The notes under the pieces: generated by a model | What the model was told of the DNA's origin: nothing | The model's input: only the letters and a program-made list of their open reading frames with translations | The model's database searches: none | Program-made: the position numbers and the translations under genes | Part shown: piece by piece, positions 23,827 to 34,209 of the stretch | Numbering within the stretch: position 1 is the stretch's first letter | Layout of the letters: each line of letters opens with the position of its first letter | Source: Desmodesmus armatus | Lineage: Eukaryota > Chlorophyta > Chlorophyceae > Sphaeropleales > Scenedesmaceae | NCBI GenBank assembly: GCA_007449985.2 | Contig: VIIQ02000111.1 | Span: 1 to 64,000, forward strand | Length of the DNA: 64,000 nucleotides | Direction: 5' to 3'

Positions 23827-25226
23827 ATGTCAGGTCCAAGGATTCAGGCGATCGACGATCTGACTCATGAGTCATTGAGGAAGTCAGCGTGGCGCTGCCC
23901 TACTGTCGGTGCGACAGTTTTGTGTTTGAGAGATCGGACCAAGATCGGCTGTTTCCTCCCACTGTTGCCTGTTGCCATACTGGACGACCTCCAACCTCCT
24001 GGGACCAGCATGGTGCTGCAAAGGGTGCAGTCACTAGGCTGGGCTGCTGCTGCCACGGATGCACCCAAGCTCAGGTCCCTGCTCCTCTTTCCAGACAGTT
24101 ACAAGAGGAGCACCCTACATGCCCACCCAGAGGAGCTATACGCAGTCTCGCACGAGCTGGGGGAGCAGGACCAGGAACAGTACGTGCGCTTCACTGTGTA
24201 CGGCCACAGCGCCAAGCACACGCCAGACAGATACCAGCATGCATCGCAGCAGCTGCTCAGCCTGAGCTCCACCAACACCCTAAAAGGCTCAGCCATTCCC
24301 CACGCAGCGGTGGACCCACTGACAGACGTCCTAGAGTCGCAAGACTGGGTGCGGACATACTGCCAGCCCTGCTGCCAGTACACCTGCAGCCCTGATAGCG
24401 TGCAGGAGGACATAGTGTCAGCAGCAGTGAGCCAGCTGCCGGATGGGTTTGTGCTTGGCGAGCTCACACAGGACGATGCAGAACTGGTAGACAACTTGTG
24501 GACCTTCAGGTGGGGGACAGGCTGCACAGAGACGGCCTGGTGACACCCAGCTTGGCCATTGGGTTTTTGCACGCCACTGTGCATACCTCAGCTGCACACC
24601 AGCTGAAGACAGGCACTTGCAGCAGTGTGTGATGAATGCAGGGCTTTGCTGGGCACACCACATAGCCGCAGTAGGCTGGCCAGGGTGTTGTGAAGTTCGC
24701 GGCACATGGTTGGTTTGCTGCCACAGCAGAGGGTGTTACCATGTGGTGCCACTTGCATGCGGTTCCATAGCAATGGGTTTCTTTGTCAAAAGCACCCACA
24801 TGTGTATCCTCGCTGCACTGCTGCAGGTGGAAGGGCTCTGTCAGCATGATCAGGGAGTTGATAGCCAGTGGCCACACCTCCTGCATACGCACACAGGACG
24901 GCAGCCCGGTTGCATGGATGGTTGAGACTGAGCCGCTGTGTGGGGGCATGCTGCATGTGCTGGATGAGCACCGGCAGAAGGGCCTGGCCAAGATTGTGAG
25001 CCTAGATCTATTCAGCAAGCTGCAGAAGAAGTGGCAGCAGCAGCAGGAGCGGCAGGACATAGCTGCGGTGGTTGGTGACCCCAGCGGTCATGGTGTGTAC
25101 TGCTATGTGGTTGAGGGCAACCTGGCCAGCATGCGGCTGATGGAGGCACTCAGCCTGCAGCACACAGGGGTGTTCACGTGGGTGGGGTTTGAAAAGAAGG
25201 TGCCAGCCAGTGTGGCACTTTTCTGA
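23827..25226 (+). CDS. Glycine N-acyltransferase-like GNAT acetyltransferase
   Basis: Two exons, 23827-24509 and 24827-25226, join in phase to give 360 residues. The C-terminal half has the FR47/GNAT acyl-CoA-binding pattern: FVLGELTQDDAELVDNLWTF, SMIRELIASGHTSCIRTQDG, SPVAWMVETEPLCGGMLHVL, then DEHRQKGLAKIVSLDLFSKL (the R/Q-x-x-G-x-A pyrophosphate loop of GNATs, here RQKGLA), and EGNLASMRLMEALSLQHTGV near the end. Order and length match animal GLYAT/GLYATL proteins, which acylate glycine or other amines from acyl-CoA. The N-terminal 60 residues are less convincing, and the in-frame Met near 24010 is a possible alternative start. Substrate in the alga is unknown. The gene is divergent from the DNA polymerase gene and convergent with the XAP5 gene. 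Confidence 0.82.
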
Positions 25227-25266
25227 GATACTCCAACGTGCCCCTGCCGCTTGCATGCTGGCCGTT

Positions 25267-25322
25267 GCTGCATTATATATATCTTGGGCTTGCATATTGA
25301 CATTACATATATATAATGCAGC
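25267..25322. repeat. Perfect AT-rich palindrome (hairpin)
   Basis: GCTGCATTATATATAT at 25267-25282 is perfectly complementary to 25307-25322, with a 24-base loop. It lies 41 bases after the GNAT stop codon, in the intergenic strip between convergent genes, so it would be transcribed in that gene's 3' UTR. Further TATATATCAGGTGTT direct repeats follow at about 25330-25370. TGTAA at 25531-25535 is the candidate poly(A) signal. Confidence 0.85.
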
Positions 25323-25811
25323 AAAGGATATATATATCAGGTGTTACAGTGTATATATCAGGTGTTGCATTATTTATCTGTTGTTATAAAAGGCACCATC
25401 TGTTGTTATTGTTGCTGCTACTGCTGTTCCTTCTGTTGCATTTAAACATGTGCAAGACCTATTGGGAGCGTGGACCGTACACAGTGTTTGCAAAGACACA
25501 CAATGTTGCAGTGGCCCAGCAGCCAGAGTTTGTAATCTACACAGCACACAACACCATTGAGACCCCTTTGCCTGGTGGACCTCCTGTATTTCAGCCCCTG
25601 AAGGCATGCAACATCACAGCGCAGCCCTAGGCTCACTTTCTCAACAAGCCAGCCACATAAACAATGCAGACGCCTGCAATGCCTGCCTTCTTTGAGTTAT
25701 GCCATTGGTCCACGTGTTGCGAACCACACCGCCGCCACACCACAACAACCTGGCAACAAATCCAAGCTGGAGATCTCCCCAAACAATGCAACATCGGGCA
25801 TCACAGGAGCA

Positions 25812-28800
25812 TCACCCCTTGATCGTGTACTTGTCTCCATAGTCCTGTGGGCAAGCAGCACAGCACAGCGCGGCAGTGAGAAGGGGGGGGGCTGGCAGCA
25901 GGGAAATGACGTACAATGCACATGTGCACAACAGACTGCATGCAGGCATGCAGACAGCCACTATGTCTGTGCACCCTGCTGCAATCAAGCAGCTGCCCGT
26001 ACCTTCTCCGGGTCAAACACCTCCCAGCGGCTCGCAGGGAAGATGTGCCGGTTCCGCTCAAACCAATGCTTCTCAACAACCTGCACAGCAAGGGGGCAAG
26101 ACACCAGCAAGGCACACAGCACAGGTGGAGCCATGCCCAGTGTGCAGCAGCATGTCCAGTTCATATCAGCAAGCTAAACAGTCTCAACCAGTAACACGCA
26201 ACAACTTGCCAAGGCAAGAGGCAATGACGGGGGTGGCGGAACCATGCAGCTGGAAGTGCATTGCGCTTGCTGCTGTCTTGAGCAACCGCCTCTTGCACTA
26301 CTTGGCGGAGCCAACGGGCCAGCTGGGCACACCCAGCACCGTCTAAAGTTGTGAGGCTTTGTAGTTTTCGTCAGCTCACAAAGCACGGCCTACTGGAGCC
26401 AGGTGAACGGAGCACTGCACTGCCCCCAACAGTCCCTGGTCTTTCGAGCGCACCTTTCCCGCGTGCACGTCCTGGCTCTCCACGCTGGCGTCTCCCAGCA
26501 TGCGGATGTCGTCCTTCACACCAAAGTCAAACAGAGGGCCGGACTTGCCACGCGCCTTGTTGACAATAAGCTCGTAGAAGGACAGGTGGTGCGGCAATAT
26601 CAGATCCTCCTGTAGCACCAGGACCAGGCACAGACAATTGAGCTGAGATGAATGGGACGGGGAGTGATTCCACAAGCCCCGGCCGGCCGGCAGGCAGGCA
26701 CACACAACATCCAGCGCCATTTGCAGCACTACTCACACAGCAGCTGCACGCTGCACCTGTACCCCAACACTTGCCAGGCCCTGCCCCCCGTTACTTGCGA
26801 GGCTGGTTCCTCCTGCCAGCAGCAGAGCCTGCACGTAAGCAGTGACCACTGCTCTGGGCCTGCTGTGACAACCTGCCCGATAGCGTCTTGTTGTCATCCC
26901 ACCCCAACTATTGGGTTGGTGAGTTACCAGGGGGGACAGACTCCCACCGGCTAGCCACACATACAACAATCAGGCACACCAACTGCCGGGGGCAAGAGGC
27001 AGAGCCTAACCAGTGAGATACACCTAACACCCCAATCCCACCTCGACCCCCCCCCCCCCCCGCGCCCCGCCTACACCAATCCACCCACCCACCTTGATGT
27101 ACATCAAGCTGTCACCACTGACAGCCCTCAACTCCCTGAACTGGGGTGCCAGCTGCTCACGAACTGCCTTGAGGAAGCCACCTATCGTGTCACCCTTGCG
27201 CACAATCACCTGCAGCCAGCAGCAGCACCAGCAGGCAACACCAGCACAACCCTTCAGCAACCAGCAGCCTTGTCCACCAGATGCCGGCTACAACCAGACT
27301 TGGTGCCAACCCTGGGTGTACCAGGACTAGACTTCTGCTGCCACTATTGATGAAATGTCATATGTTTTCATTACGATGATACTGTGTGGACCAGGTGGCG
27401 GTCAAGGGGCAAGTGCCCCCACACAGAAGCAGCAGCACTGAGTCGTGGACATACCTTTCGTCTGTGGCCACTGCCGTCCCAGTAACTGTACACAATCTCC
27501 AGCGGCTCGTTCTTCACACCCTCCTGCTGCGCTAGCCACTCCTGCAGCACAGCAAACAAGCAGTTGACACGGGGCATGTCCTGCCTCAGTGAGTGACTGT
27601 CAGCTGCTGGCTGCGTGCGCATCAATCCATGTTGCCCACCAACCATGACTAAAGCTACATGTGAGCAGTAGGTGTCCACAATCATCACACTGCCGAGCCC
27701 CCAGGCAAGAGCCAGTTGCAGCACATGATCATCAGCCCCTCTGCTGCTGCTGCTTGCTGGCTTGTCCTGCCTCACTACCCACACCCCTACCACCCACCCG
27801 CTTGAGTTGCTGTCTGAGCTCCTCCTCCTGCATCTCCCTGTCCTTGTCAGGCAGGAAGCTGGTGGCCACGCCCGGGTCCTTGCCCAGCTTGCTGAACTTG
27901 ACACGCTTCGACGCATGGCCCTCGTCACCTGGCCCTGCCGCTGCTGCTGCTGCTGAGGTGGAGGGAGCTGAGGGGTCCTCGCCCCCGCTGCTGCCTGCTG
28001 CAGCCTCCTTGTCGGCTGCTGCTGGTGCTGCTGCTGGTGCAGGCGGTCCAGCCTGGTCACCCTCCTCCTCTTCTTCCTGGAGGGAGGTACAGGTCATGAA
28101 TTATGCAACAGCCAGCAGGTGCACTAGCCATGGATGGGTGTGTTGAGTGCTGATTGAATCCAGGAACCCGAACCTCCCCCAAAAAGATGGGTGCATGCAT
28201 GCAAGAGAGGAGGCTGAGCCCACAGCTGCACATATCGCAGGTTTGGCCGCATGTAGACCCCCAGCACCAGAGCGTCACTCACATCAGCTGCAAAAGACAG
28301 CTTGGCCTTTGCCCGCTTCTTCTCCTTCTCCTTCCTGCGCCGCTCTTTGTCCTCTGCTGCTGTTGCCTCTGCTTGCAAGCGCTGTTGCAGTTCATCCTCC
28401 TCCAACCTCTCCTGGATGGTGGCACGCTTCTCTAGGAACTCCTTGCGGGTGACCAGGCCCACTGTCTCTGTCTTAAATGCAGCCTCATAGGTTTCTGCCT
28501 TCGAGGCACCAAACTGACGCAAGCCAGCTGCCTCTGCCTTCTTCTTCTCCTGCAGCTCCTCAAACTTCTTGCGCTGCTGCTCACGCTGCTTGTCCAGCTT
28601 GCGCAGCCTCTGAGAATCCTCAGAGGTGCCAACATAGCCGTTGGCATACATGATGTTCTTCTCTGTGTTTGATGGTGTGGAGAAGCTGTGAGGGGTGTGA
28701 GTGGGGTCGGCAGGGTGCCCAGCAAGAGCAGCTTTGGACAGCAGAACTTGCAGCAAACTTGCGCTGCAATGCACAAGGTCGCTTGATGTAGGGCACTGGC

Positions 28801-28842
28801 AGCAGGTGTTGAACATTGGTTCACCTTACGTGCTGCCTCCAT
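25812..28842 (-). CDS. XCT: XAP5/FAM50 family protein (XAP5 CIRCADIAN TIMEKEEPER homolog)
   Basis: Eight exons on the minus strand join in phase to 380 residues: 28842-28830, 28662-28283, 28076-27798, 27541-27455, 27209-27093, 26609-26454, 26080-26003 and 25844-25812. The N-terminus carries a coiled coil ([20 protein letters not shown]) and the conserved [20 protein letters not shown] region. A low-complexity acidic/Ala insert (EEEEEGDQ, poly-Ala) follows, then the XAP5 domain: [76 protein letters not shown], and the C-terminal [20 protein letters not shown] then [14 protein letters not shown]. In plants XCT acts in the nucleus in clock timing and small-RNA/splicing control; animal FAM50A is spliceosome-associated. 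The tiny first exon (MEAAQ) is inferred from a good GTAAGG donor; translation from 28651 is the alternative. Confidence 0.93.
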
Positions 28843-29397
28843 GTTATCCTTGAAAACTCTCACACAGATGTTTGTGTGATTCAGGGTTGGGAACGGTATC
28901 GATAGCGTGGCCCTACCGACGTTGGAGCGTCGGCCATTGATTGAGCACTGCATACACATGTTCAGGCTGCCCCAGACGTAGTGTAGTTCTGCAGATGCAC
29001 TAGATTGTGTTGTAGAGTTGGGTCTAAGTTGCTGTCCTGAGTCCATCTCTTATAGATGCGGTCAGAACTCCAGTAATGGTGTACAGACATGCCAATGTTT
29101 CACAAAGCACCAGGGTCGCCACCAGCACACGCTGTCACATGCAACACCCCAGGCCGCAGCACACCACCACCACCACCCTTGCTGGTGGGAGTGCCAAGTG
29201 AGTGATGCCAGGGTGGCAGTCAACAGCTGCATCAGCTGGCTGAAGTGATATGGTGAACCGTTTACCCCATGCTACAACGGGTATGCTGTTGTTGGTGGCA
29301 TGCAGGCCACCTGTTCACGCCATCGTACAGCTGTCCCCCAACCAAGGCGTCCCACCAACTGAGCAGGTGAGAGCCCAGCAGAACTGTCCGTGCAGAG
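28843..29397. promoter_or_regulatory. Divergent intergenic region between XAP5 and RAP genes
   Basis: About 550 bases separate the XAP5 gene (minus) from the RAP-domain gene (plus). It should hold both promoters and 5' UTRs. An ACCACC run lies near 29161-29177; no TATA box or other element is clear. Confidence 0.35.
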
Positions 29398-32300
29398 ATG
29401 TCAGCAGAAGTGTCAACTCAGCCTTGCAGCATGCCAGCTCAGCATCAATGCACTTGCGCTGAGTGGTGCTGTGGCTGCCTTGCTGTGCAGGCTGTGCTGT
29501 CCCCCCCTCTGGTTCGGTCCAGCCACGTCCCTGCCCACACAGCAGCAGGCGTCCTGATACGTGCACAGCCTGTGTCAGGGGACGTGGTGCCGCAGGTGCA
29601 GCACCATGGAAGCACATCTTTAATAGCAGGAAGCGCACAGCTGCAGGACAGCCCGCAGCCGGAGTCACTCCTCTTGGTGCAGCATCCAGCTCGCGTTGAT
29701 GCCCTGCCACAACAACAGCAGCAGCAGCAGCAATGGCAGCGCAGACAGCAACAGGACGGGCATCTGTCACAACAACAGCACCACCTTGTGCTGCTGCAGC
29801 AGCAGCAGCACATGCAGCAGCAGCAGCAGCACATGCAGCAGCAGCAGCAGCACATGCAGCAGCAGCAGACCCACCGGCAGCCTCAGGTGGCTGCAGCCTT
29901 GACAGCTGGGCAACAGCAGGTGCGGCCTGCACATGCCCAGCGCCATGTGCAGCACATGACGCAGCTGTTGCTCTCCTGCGACAACCTGCTCAAGCTGCAG
30001 GCGGTGCTGAGCATACACCTGCACCACTTCACACCCAGCTGCATAGCAGCAGCCATGAGGCAGCTGCACAAGCTGCGCCAGCAGGAGCAGCAGGCCGCCA
30101 GCAGCGGCAGCAGCCCCCCTGAGCTGGCCCCTATGCTGCAGGCACTGCAGCTGCAGCTGGCAGGGCAGCTGACACAGGCACTGACGGCACAGCTGTCTGT
30201 GGTGTCAGGCAGCTGCCTGGCCGCCTTCCTGGCCGCTGCTGCCAGCATGCAGCTGGTCATGCCAGCTGCTGTGCTGGAGCAGATAGCAGCGCACTTGGTT
30301 AACAAGGCCCTGCGAGCAGCTTGCGCCACACACAACGCTGCTGCAGCTGCCTCCTCTGCTGCTGCTAGCCACCAGCCTGACAGAAGCACAGCAGTGTGGC
30401 AGCAGGCCCCCTGGCAGCAACAGCAACCTGGCATCACCCATGCAGCTGACCAACACAGCAGCAGCCAGCACCAGTCCGGGCAGCAACAGCAGCCACAGCA
30501 GCAGCACCCCCGGCAGCAGCCGCACGTTGCAGCACTGTCAGCGTGGGCGCTGGCTAAGCTCAAGTTGCGCTCTGAGGGGTTGTGGAGTGAGCTGGTCAGC
30601 ATCTGTGGCGAGAACTTGTCAGTTATGTCGCCCAACGACTGTGTGCTGCTTGCGTACGCGTGTGCCAAGGCAGGCCAGCACCAGTCCCGCCTGTTCAGCC
30701 GTCTCCAGCAGCAGCTGCTGCCACATGCTGCGCGGCTGCCCCCTGCCAGCATCAGCTGCCTGCTGTGGAGCTATGCCGCATCAGGGCAGTACCACCACGC
30801 CTTCGTGTCAGCACTGGCAGGGGCTGCAGCCGACAAGATGGAGCGCTTCAGTCCCCGGGACCTGGCCACCAGTGCGTGGGCCTGTGGGCGCCTGCGGCAT
30901 GCAGACGCCCGCATGCTGAGCGCCCTGCGCGTGCAGGCGCTGGCGATCATGTCTGACATGCAGCACCAGGCCCTGTCCAACCTGGCCTGGTCGCTGGCCA
31001 CGCTGGGGTTGGGTGACGAGGCTCTGACAGCAGCAGTGATCAGCAGGGCAGTGCAGCTGGCAGATGGCTTCCACATGCAGGGCCTGGCCAACGTGGCCTG
31101 GGCTGTGGTCAAACTGCAGCAGCAGCTGAAGCACAGCAACACCGCACCAAGCCAGTATTCGACCAACCCGCACAGCAGCAGTGCCAGCATGAGTGCAGCA
31201 GCCAGCACAGACCTTACTAGCAGCAGGCGGTCAGTGGGCCAGCACACAGGGCAGCTGGGGCAGCAGCAGTCAATCCGTGACCTGTTGGAGGTGCTGTGCT
31301 CTGCAGCAGTGGGGCGGCTGTCCACCTCAACACCTCAGGAGGTGTGCAACCTGCTGTGGGCTTGTGCCACTCTGCAGCTCCGGCATGAGCTCTTCCTCAC
31401 AGCTGCAGCAACCCGCTTAGCTGCTGTTGCCGATGTATGCGCCCCTCTAGACCTTGCCCAGGCGCTGTGGGCGCTGCAGACCCTGGGGTTCAAGCGCAAG
31501 GCCACGCAGTCAGCCCTGCTGCAATCAGCGCTCAACAGGCTGCACCTGTTTGGCCCACAGCCTCTCAGCAACCTGGCCTGGGCTGTCAGCAGCAGTGGCA
31601 TGCAGTACCCCAGGGGTCTGCCTGCAGCTGTGGCCCAGCAGCTGCAGGCCCTGCTGCCCCAGATGACTCCCCAGGGCATGGCCACCACCCTGTGGGCCCT
31701 CAGCAAGATGGGGCGCGTGCCACAGCAGCTGCTGCACGCAGCCAGCAGCCACATCAGTGCACAGCTGCCCCTGTACAATGCACAGGACCTGTGCAATGTG
31801 GCCATGGTGGCAGCCAAGGCGGGCTACAGAGAGCCGCAGCTGCTGCAGGACCTGGCAGCTGCTGCAAGCAGTGCTGCTGCATTGACACTTGGGGTTGCTG
31901 GTAGCAGCAGCAGCAGTCAAGGGCTCAGCATGCCTTTCCAGCAGCAGGCAACCTCATCACACCAGCAGACGGCAGCAGCAGAGGAAGCCTTGCCCTCACC
32001 AGCGCATGCTGGCAGCAGCAGACGGCGCATGCTAACGGCTACAGGGGTGTGCAACCTGGTGTGGGCGTTTGCAGGCAGTGGCTGGTGTGATGTGCAGCTG
32101 ATGCAGCAGCTGCAGCAGGTGGCCGTGCTGCACCTGCCGCAGCTGCAGCCCCGCAACATAGCAGCACTGTGTCAGGGCTTTGCCCTGCTGGGTCAGCCCT
32201 TTGACCAGCTGCTGACGGCCCTGCAGGCAGCACCCCTCCGCAGCAAACACAAGGGCAGGACGCCACAGCAGCAGCCTTCACAGTACCAGCAGCATCAGCA

Positions 32301-33450
32301 GCACCTGCAGGGACTGCAGGAGAGGTTGGGCGGTCAGGCAGCAGCCTCCCAGCTTGACCTCCAAGTCAGGGACCTCTCTGGCCTGCTGTCAAGCTGGCCT
32401 GCAGACAGCCTTGCGCTCGTGCTGCATGCACTGGTGGTCACCGGGACGCATGACCGCCACCCTGCCCTGCTGCTGGCTGTGCTGAGGCAGCTGACCCACA
32501 AGGTGCCCAGCGACCCGCTCAACCAGCAGAGGCACTGCCAGCTGCACATGGCACTCACATACTTGGCTCTGCAGTGGGGGTGTGCCTCTGTCCCCCAGCA
32601 GGGACACATGGGTATTCCACACAGCAGCGGCAATGGCAGCAGCTGGCATCTGCAGGCACCCCAGTATGGCAGCGTAGGGCAGACTACAGTCAGAGGTGGT
32701 GGCAGGTCCAGCCTAGTGCAGGAGCTGCTGAAAGACGCCCTGGCAGTCGAGGGCACAGGCAGCTGCAAGGCAGATGAAGCTCGCCCGCCATGCCAGCCAC
32801 ATCCTGGAGCTGCAGCAGCAGCTGACCAGCAGGCAGCAGCTGATCACACACTACGGCAGCTGTCAGGCACTGCAGCAGGGGCTACAGTGCAATTGCACTC
32901 ATCACTACAGCTAGACCCTGAGGCAGAAGCCTCTCCAGCTGGTGCACGCCAGCTGCATGCCCGAGCTGTTGAGCTGGTGACAGGCCCCCTGGGCCAGCTG
33001 TGCCTGAGGAGCTGGCAGCAGCAGGAGGCTGTCCGCCAGCTGTCCCGGGTTGAGCAGGAGGTGGCAGGTGTTTTGCAAAGCATGGGGCTGCAGCCCCTCT
33101 GCCAGCACTGGCTGCAGCTCACATACAGCAACACTCACAGCCGGCATGCTCAGGCCCCAGCAGCTGCAGGCAGCCGCTGGACCTCCAGGGCCTTGGCTGT
33201 GAATGTGGGCCTGGCTGCAGGTGTGCTGGGGGTGGGCAGGGGCCCTGTGGCGCTGTGTGCTCTACCCCCTGCAGCGCTCAGCAGCAGCAGCACCCCTCGT
33301 CAGGTCCTGGGCCAGACCCTGCTTGAGCACAGGTGCCTGGAGGCAGCTGGGTGGCAGGTGGTGTGGCTCAGCTGGGAGGATTGGGACAGCATGGGCGGGA
33401 ACCACACTCAGCAGCAAGCACTGCTGCACAGCATATTGTTGGGCGTGTGA
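29398..33450 (+). CDS. RAP-domain, OPR/FASTK-like organelle RNA-binding protein
   Basis: A single uninterrupted frame of 1350 codons. Residues about 100-160 are poly-Gln with a HMQQQQQ repeat. From about residue 375 there are helical repeats of the organelle RNA-binding type, with recurring cores such as AWALAKLKL, NLAWSLATLG, ANVAWAVVKL, CNLLWACATL, SNLAWAVSSSG, ATTLWALSKMG and CNLVWAFAGSG about every 35-40 residues. Gln/Ser-rich spacers interrupt them. The last 90 residues fit a RAP domain: ALAVNVGLAAGV, QVLGQTLLEHRCLEAAGWQV and VWLSWEDWDSM. In Chlamydomonas, RAP/OPR proteins bind and stabilise, process or activate single chloroplast or mitochondrial mRNAs; that role is inferred. No clear transit peptide is seen from this Met, so a short upstream exon may exist. 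AATAAA at about 33491 lies 40 bases past the stop. Confidence 0.85.
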   Translation: MSAEVSTQPCSMPAQHQCTCAEWCCGCLAVQAVLSPPLVRSSHVPAHTAAGVLIRAQPVSGDVVPQVQHHGSTSLIAGSAQLQDSPQPESLLLVQHPARVDALPQQQQQQQQWQRRQQQDGHLSQQQHHLVLLQQQQHMQQQQQHMQQQQQHMQQQQTHRQPQVAAALTAGQQQVRPAHAQRHVQHMTQLLLSCDNLLKLQAVLSIHLHHFTPSCIAAAMRQLHKLRQQEQQAASSGSSPPELAPMLQALQLQLAGQLTQALTAQLSVVSGSCLAAFLAAAASMQLVMPAAVLEQIAAHLVNKALRAACATHNAAAAASSAAASHQPDRSTAVWQQAPWQQQQPGITHAADQHSSSQHQSGQQQQPQQQHPRQQPHVAALSAWALAKLKLRSEGLWSELVSICGENLSVMSPNDCVLLAYACAKAGQHQSRLFSRLQQQLLPHAARLPPASISCLLWSYAASGQYHHAFVSALAGAAADKMERFSPRDLATSAWACGRLRHADARMLSALRVQALAIMSDMQHQALSNLAWSLATLGLGDEALTAAVISRAVQLADGFHMQGLANVAWAVVKLQQQLKHSNTAPSQYSTNPHSSSASMSAAASTDLTSSRRSVGQHTGQLGQQQSIRDLLEVLCSAAVGRLSTSTPQEVCNLLWACATLQLRHELFLTAAATRLAAVADVCAPLDLAQALWALQTLGFKRKATQSALLQSALNRLHLFGPQPLSNLAWAVSSSGMQYPRGLPAAVAQQLQALLPQMTPQGMATTLWALSKMGRVPQQLLHAASSHISAQLPLYNAQDLCNVAMVAAKAGYREPQLLQDLAAAASSAAALTLGVAGSSSSSQGLSMPFQQQATSSHQQTAAAEEALPSPAHAGSSRRRMLTATGVCNLVWAFAGSGWCDVQLMQQLQQVAVLHLPQLQPRNIAALCQGFALLGQPFDQLLTALQAAPLRSKHKGRTPQQQPSQYQQHQQHLQGLQERLGGQAAASQLDLQVRDLSGLLSSWPADSLALVLHALVVTGTHDRHPALLLAVLRQLTHKVPSDPLNQQRHCQLHMALTYLALQWGCASVPQQGHMGIPHSSGNGSSWHLQAPQYGSVGQTTVRGGGRSSLVQELLKDALAVEGTGSCKADEARPPCQPHPGAAAAADQQAAADHTLRQLSGTAAGATVQLHSSLQLDPEAEASPAGARQLHARAVELVTGPLGQLCLRSWQQQEAVRQLSRVEQEVAGVLQSMGLQPLCQHWLQLTYSNTHSRHAQAPAAAGSRWTSRALAVNVGLAAGVLGVGRGPVALCALPPAALSSSSTPRQVLGQTLLEHRCLEAAGWQVVWLSWEDWDSMGGNHTQQQALLHSILLGV
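29798..29877 (+). repeat. In-frame CAG/ACATG minisatellite
   Basis: The 21-base unit ACATG(CAG)n is repeated three times inside the RAP gene, coding HMQQQQQ. The reverse strand is an open Cys/Met frame, which is a shadow of the repeat. Confidence 0.85.
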
Positions 33451-34209
33451 TACAATTGGTTGCTGGTTGCATAGTTGCACACTAGGTGACAATAAAGCAA
33501 AGACGCTTTCAAAGTTGTTGGTTGGGTCCAGGTCACCCCAGCTTGTACTCTCTCAAACCTGCATGCTGCTGCTGCAGTTGTAGTAGTCATGCAGGAATGT
33601 CATGGTTTGCCTGGGTTGGTGCTGTTTGACTTTCAGATGTGTGAGGTGTATTTTTTGTTGGATGGTGGCCGTTGCTCAGCCCTTGGGTAGCTGCTTTGTG
33701 TTGATGTTTGTATGTTAGTACGAAATCGTCATGTCATGGTCACTGTGACAGGTCCCAAACCTTCAAGGCCCTGTCTATCCCCGAGCTGGGTTGTCTCAAG
33801 GATGACAAAAGCGTCCAAGGTGCTGTAGCAGCTCTTCCCATTTTGCTGCTTGATCTGCTTCTGCACCAGGTGGTGCATTCAGCTCCTGCCAGCCTGGCGC
33901 CCTTTTGTGACCCCGCTGCTGTGTTTAGCTCTGTTCTGCTTGCTGAAAATCCTCAACGACATGTGCAGCTGCTGCAAACGTAGGCCACCTGCATTCACAC
34001 CACAACCGCACAGTACCCACATAACATAAGCAGTCAAACCTTGCTTTTTGTCTAGACTCTTCGTCTGCCAACACACACAGTGCCGCAAGGAATGCATGCA
34101 CCACAACATCTTCTACACTAGTGCATGTAATTCAGTGTCGTCTGCTTGACACCAAACACAGCCAGGACAGCACGTCACTTGATCATACATCTAGAACCAA
34201 ACTCACAAG
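33451..34209. other. Spacer between RAP and GrpE genes
   Basis: No coding exon seen. It holds the RAP gene's 3' UTR (AATAAA near 33491) and the promoter and 5' UTR of the GrpE gene. Confidence 0.45.

Noticed and set aside
29445..30752. Long minus-strand Cys/Leu frames opposite the RAP gene
   Set aside because: These are shadows of CAG repeats in the plus-strand gene.
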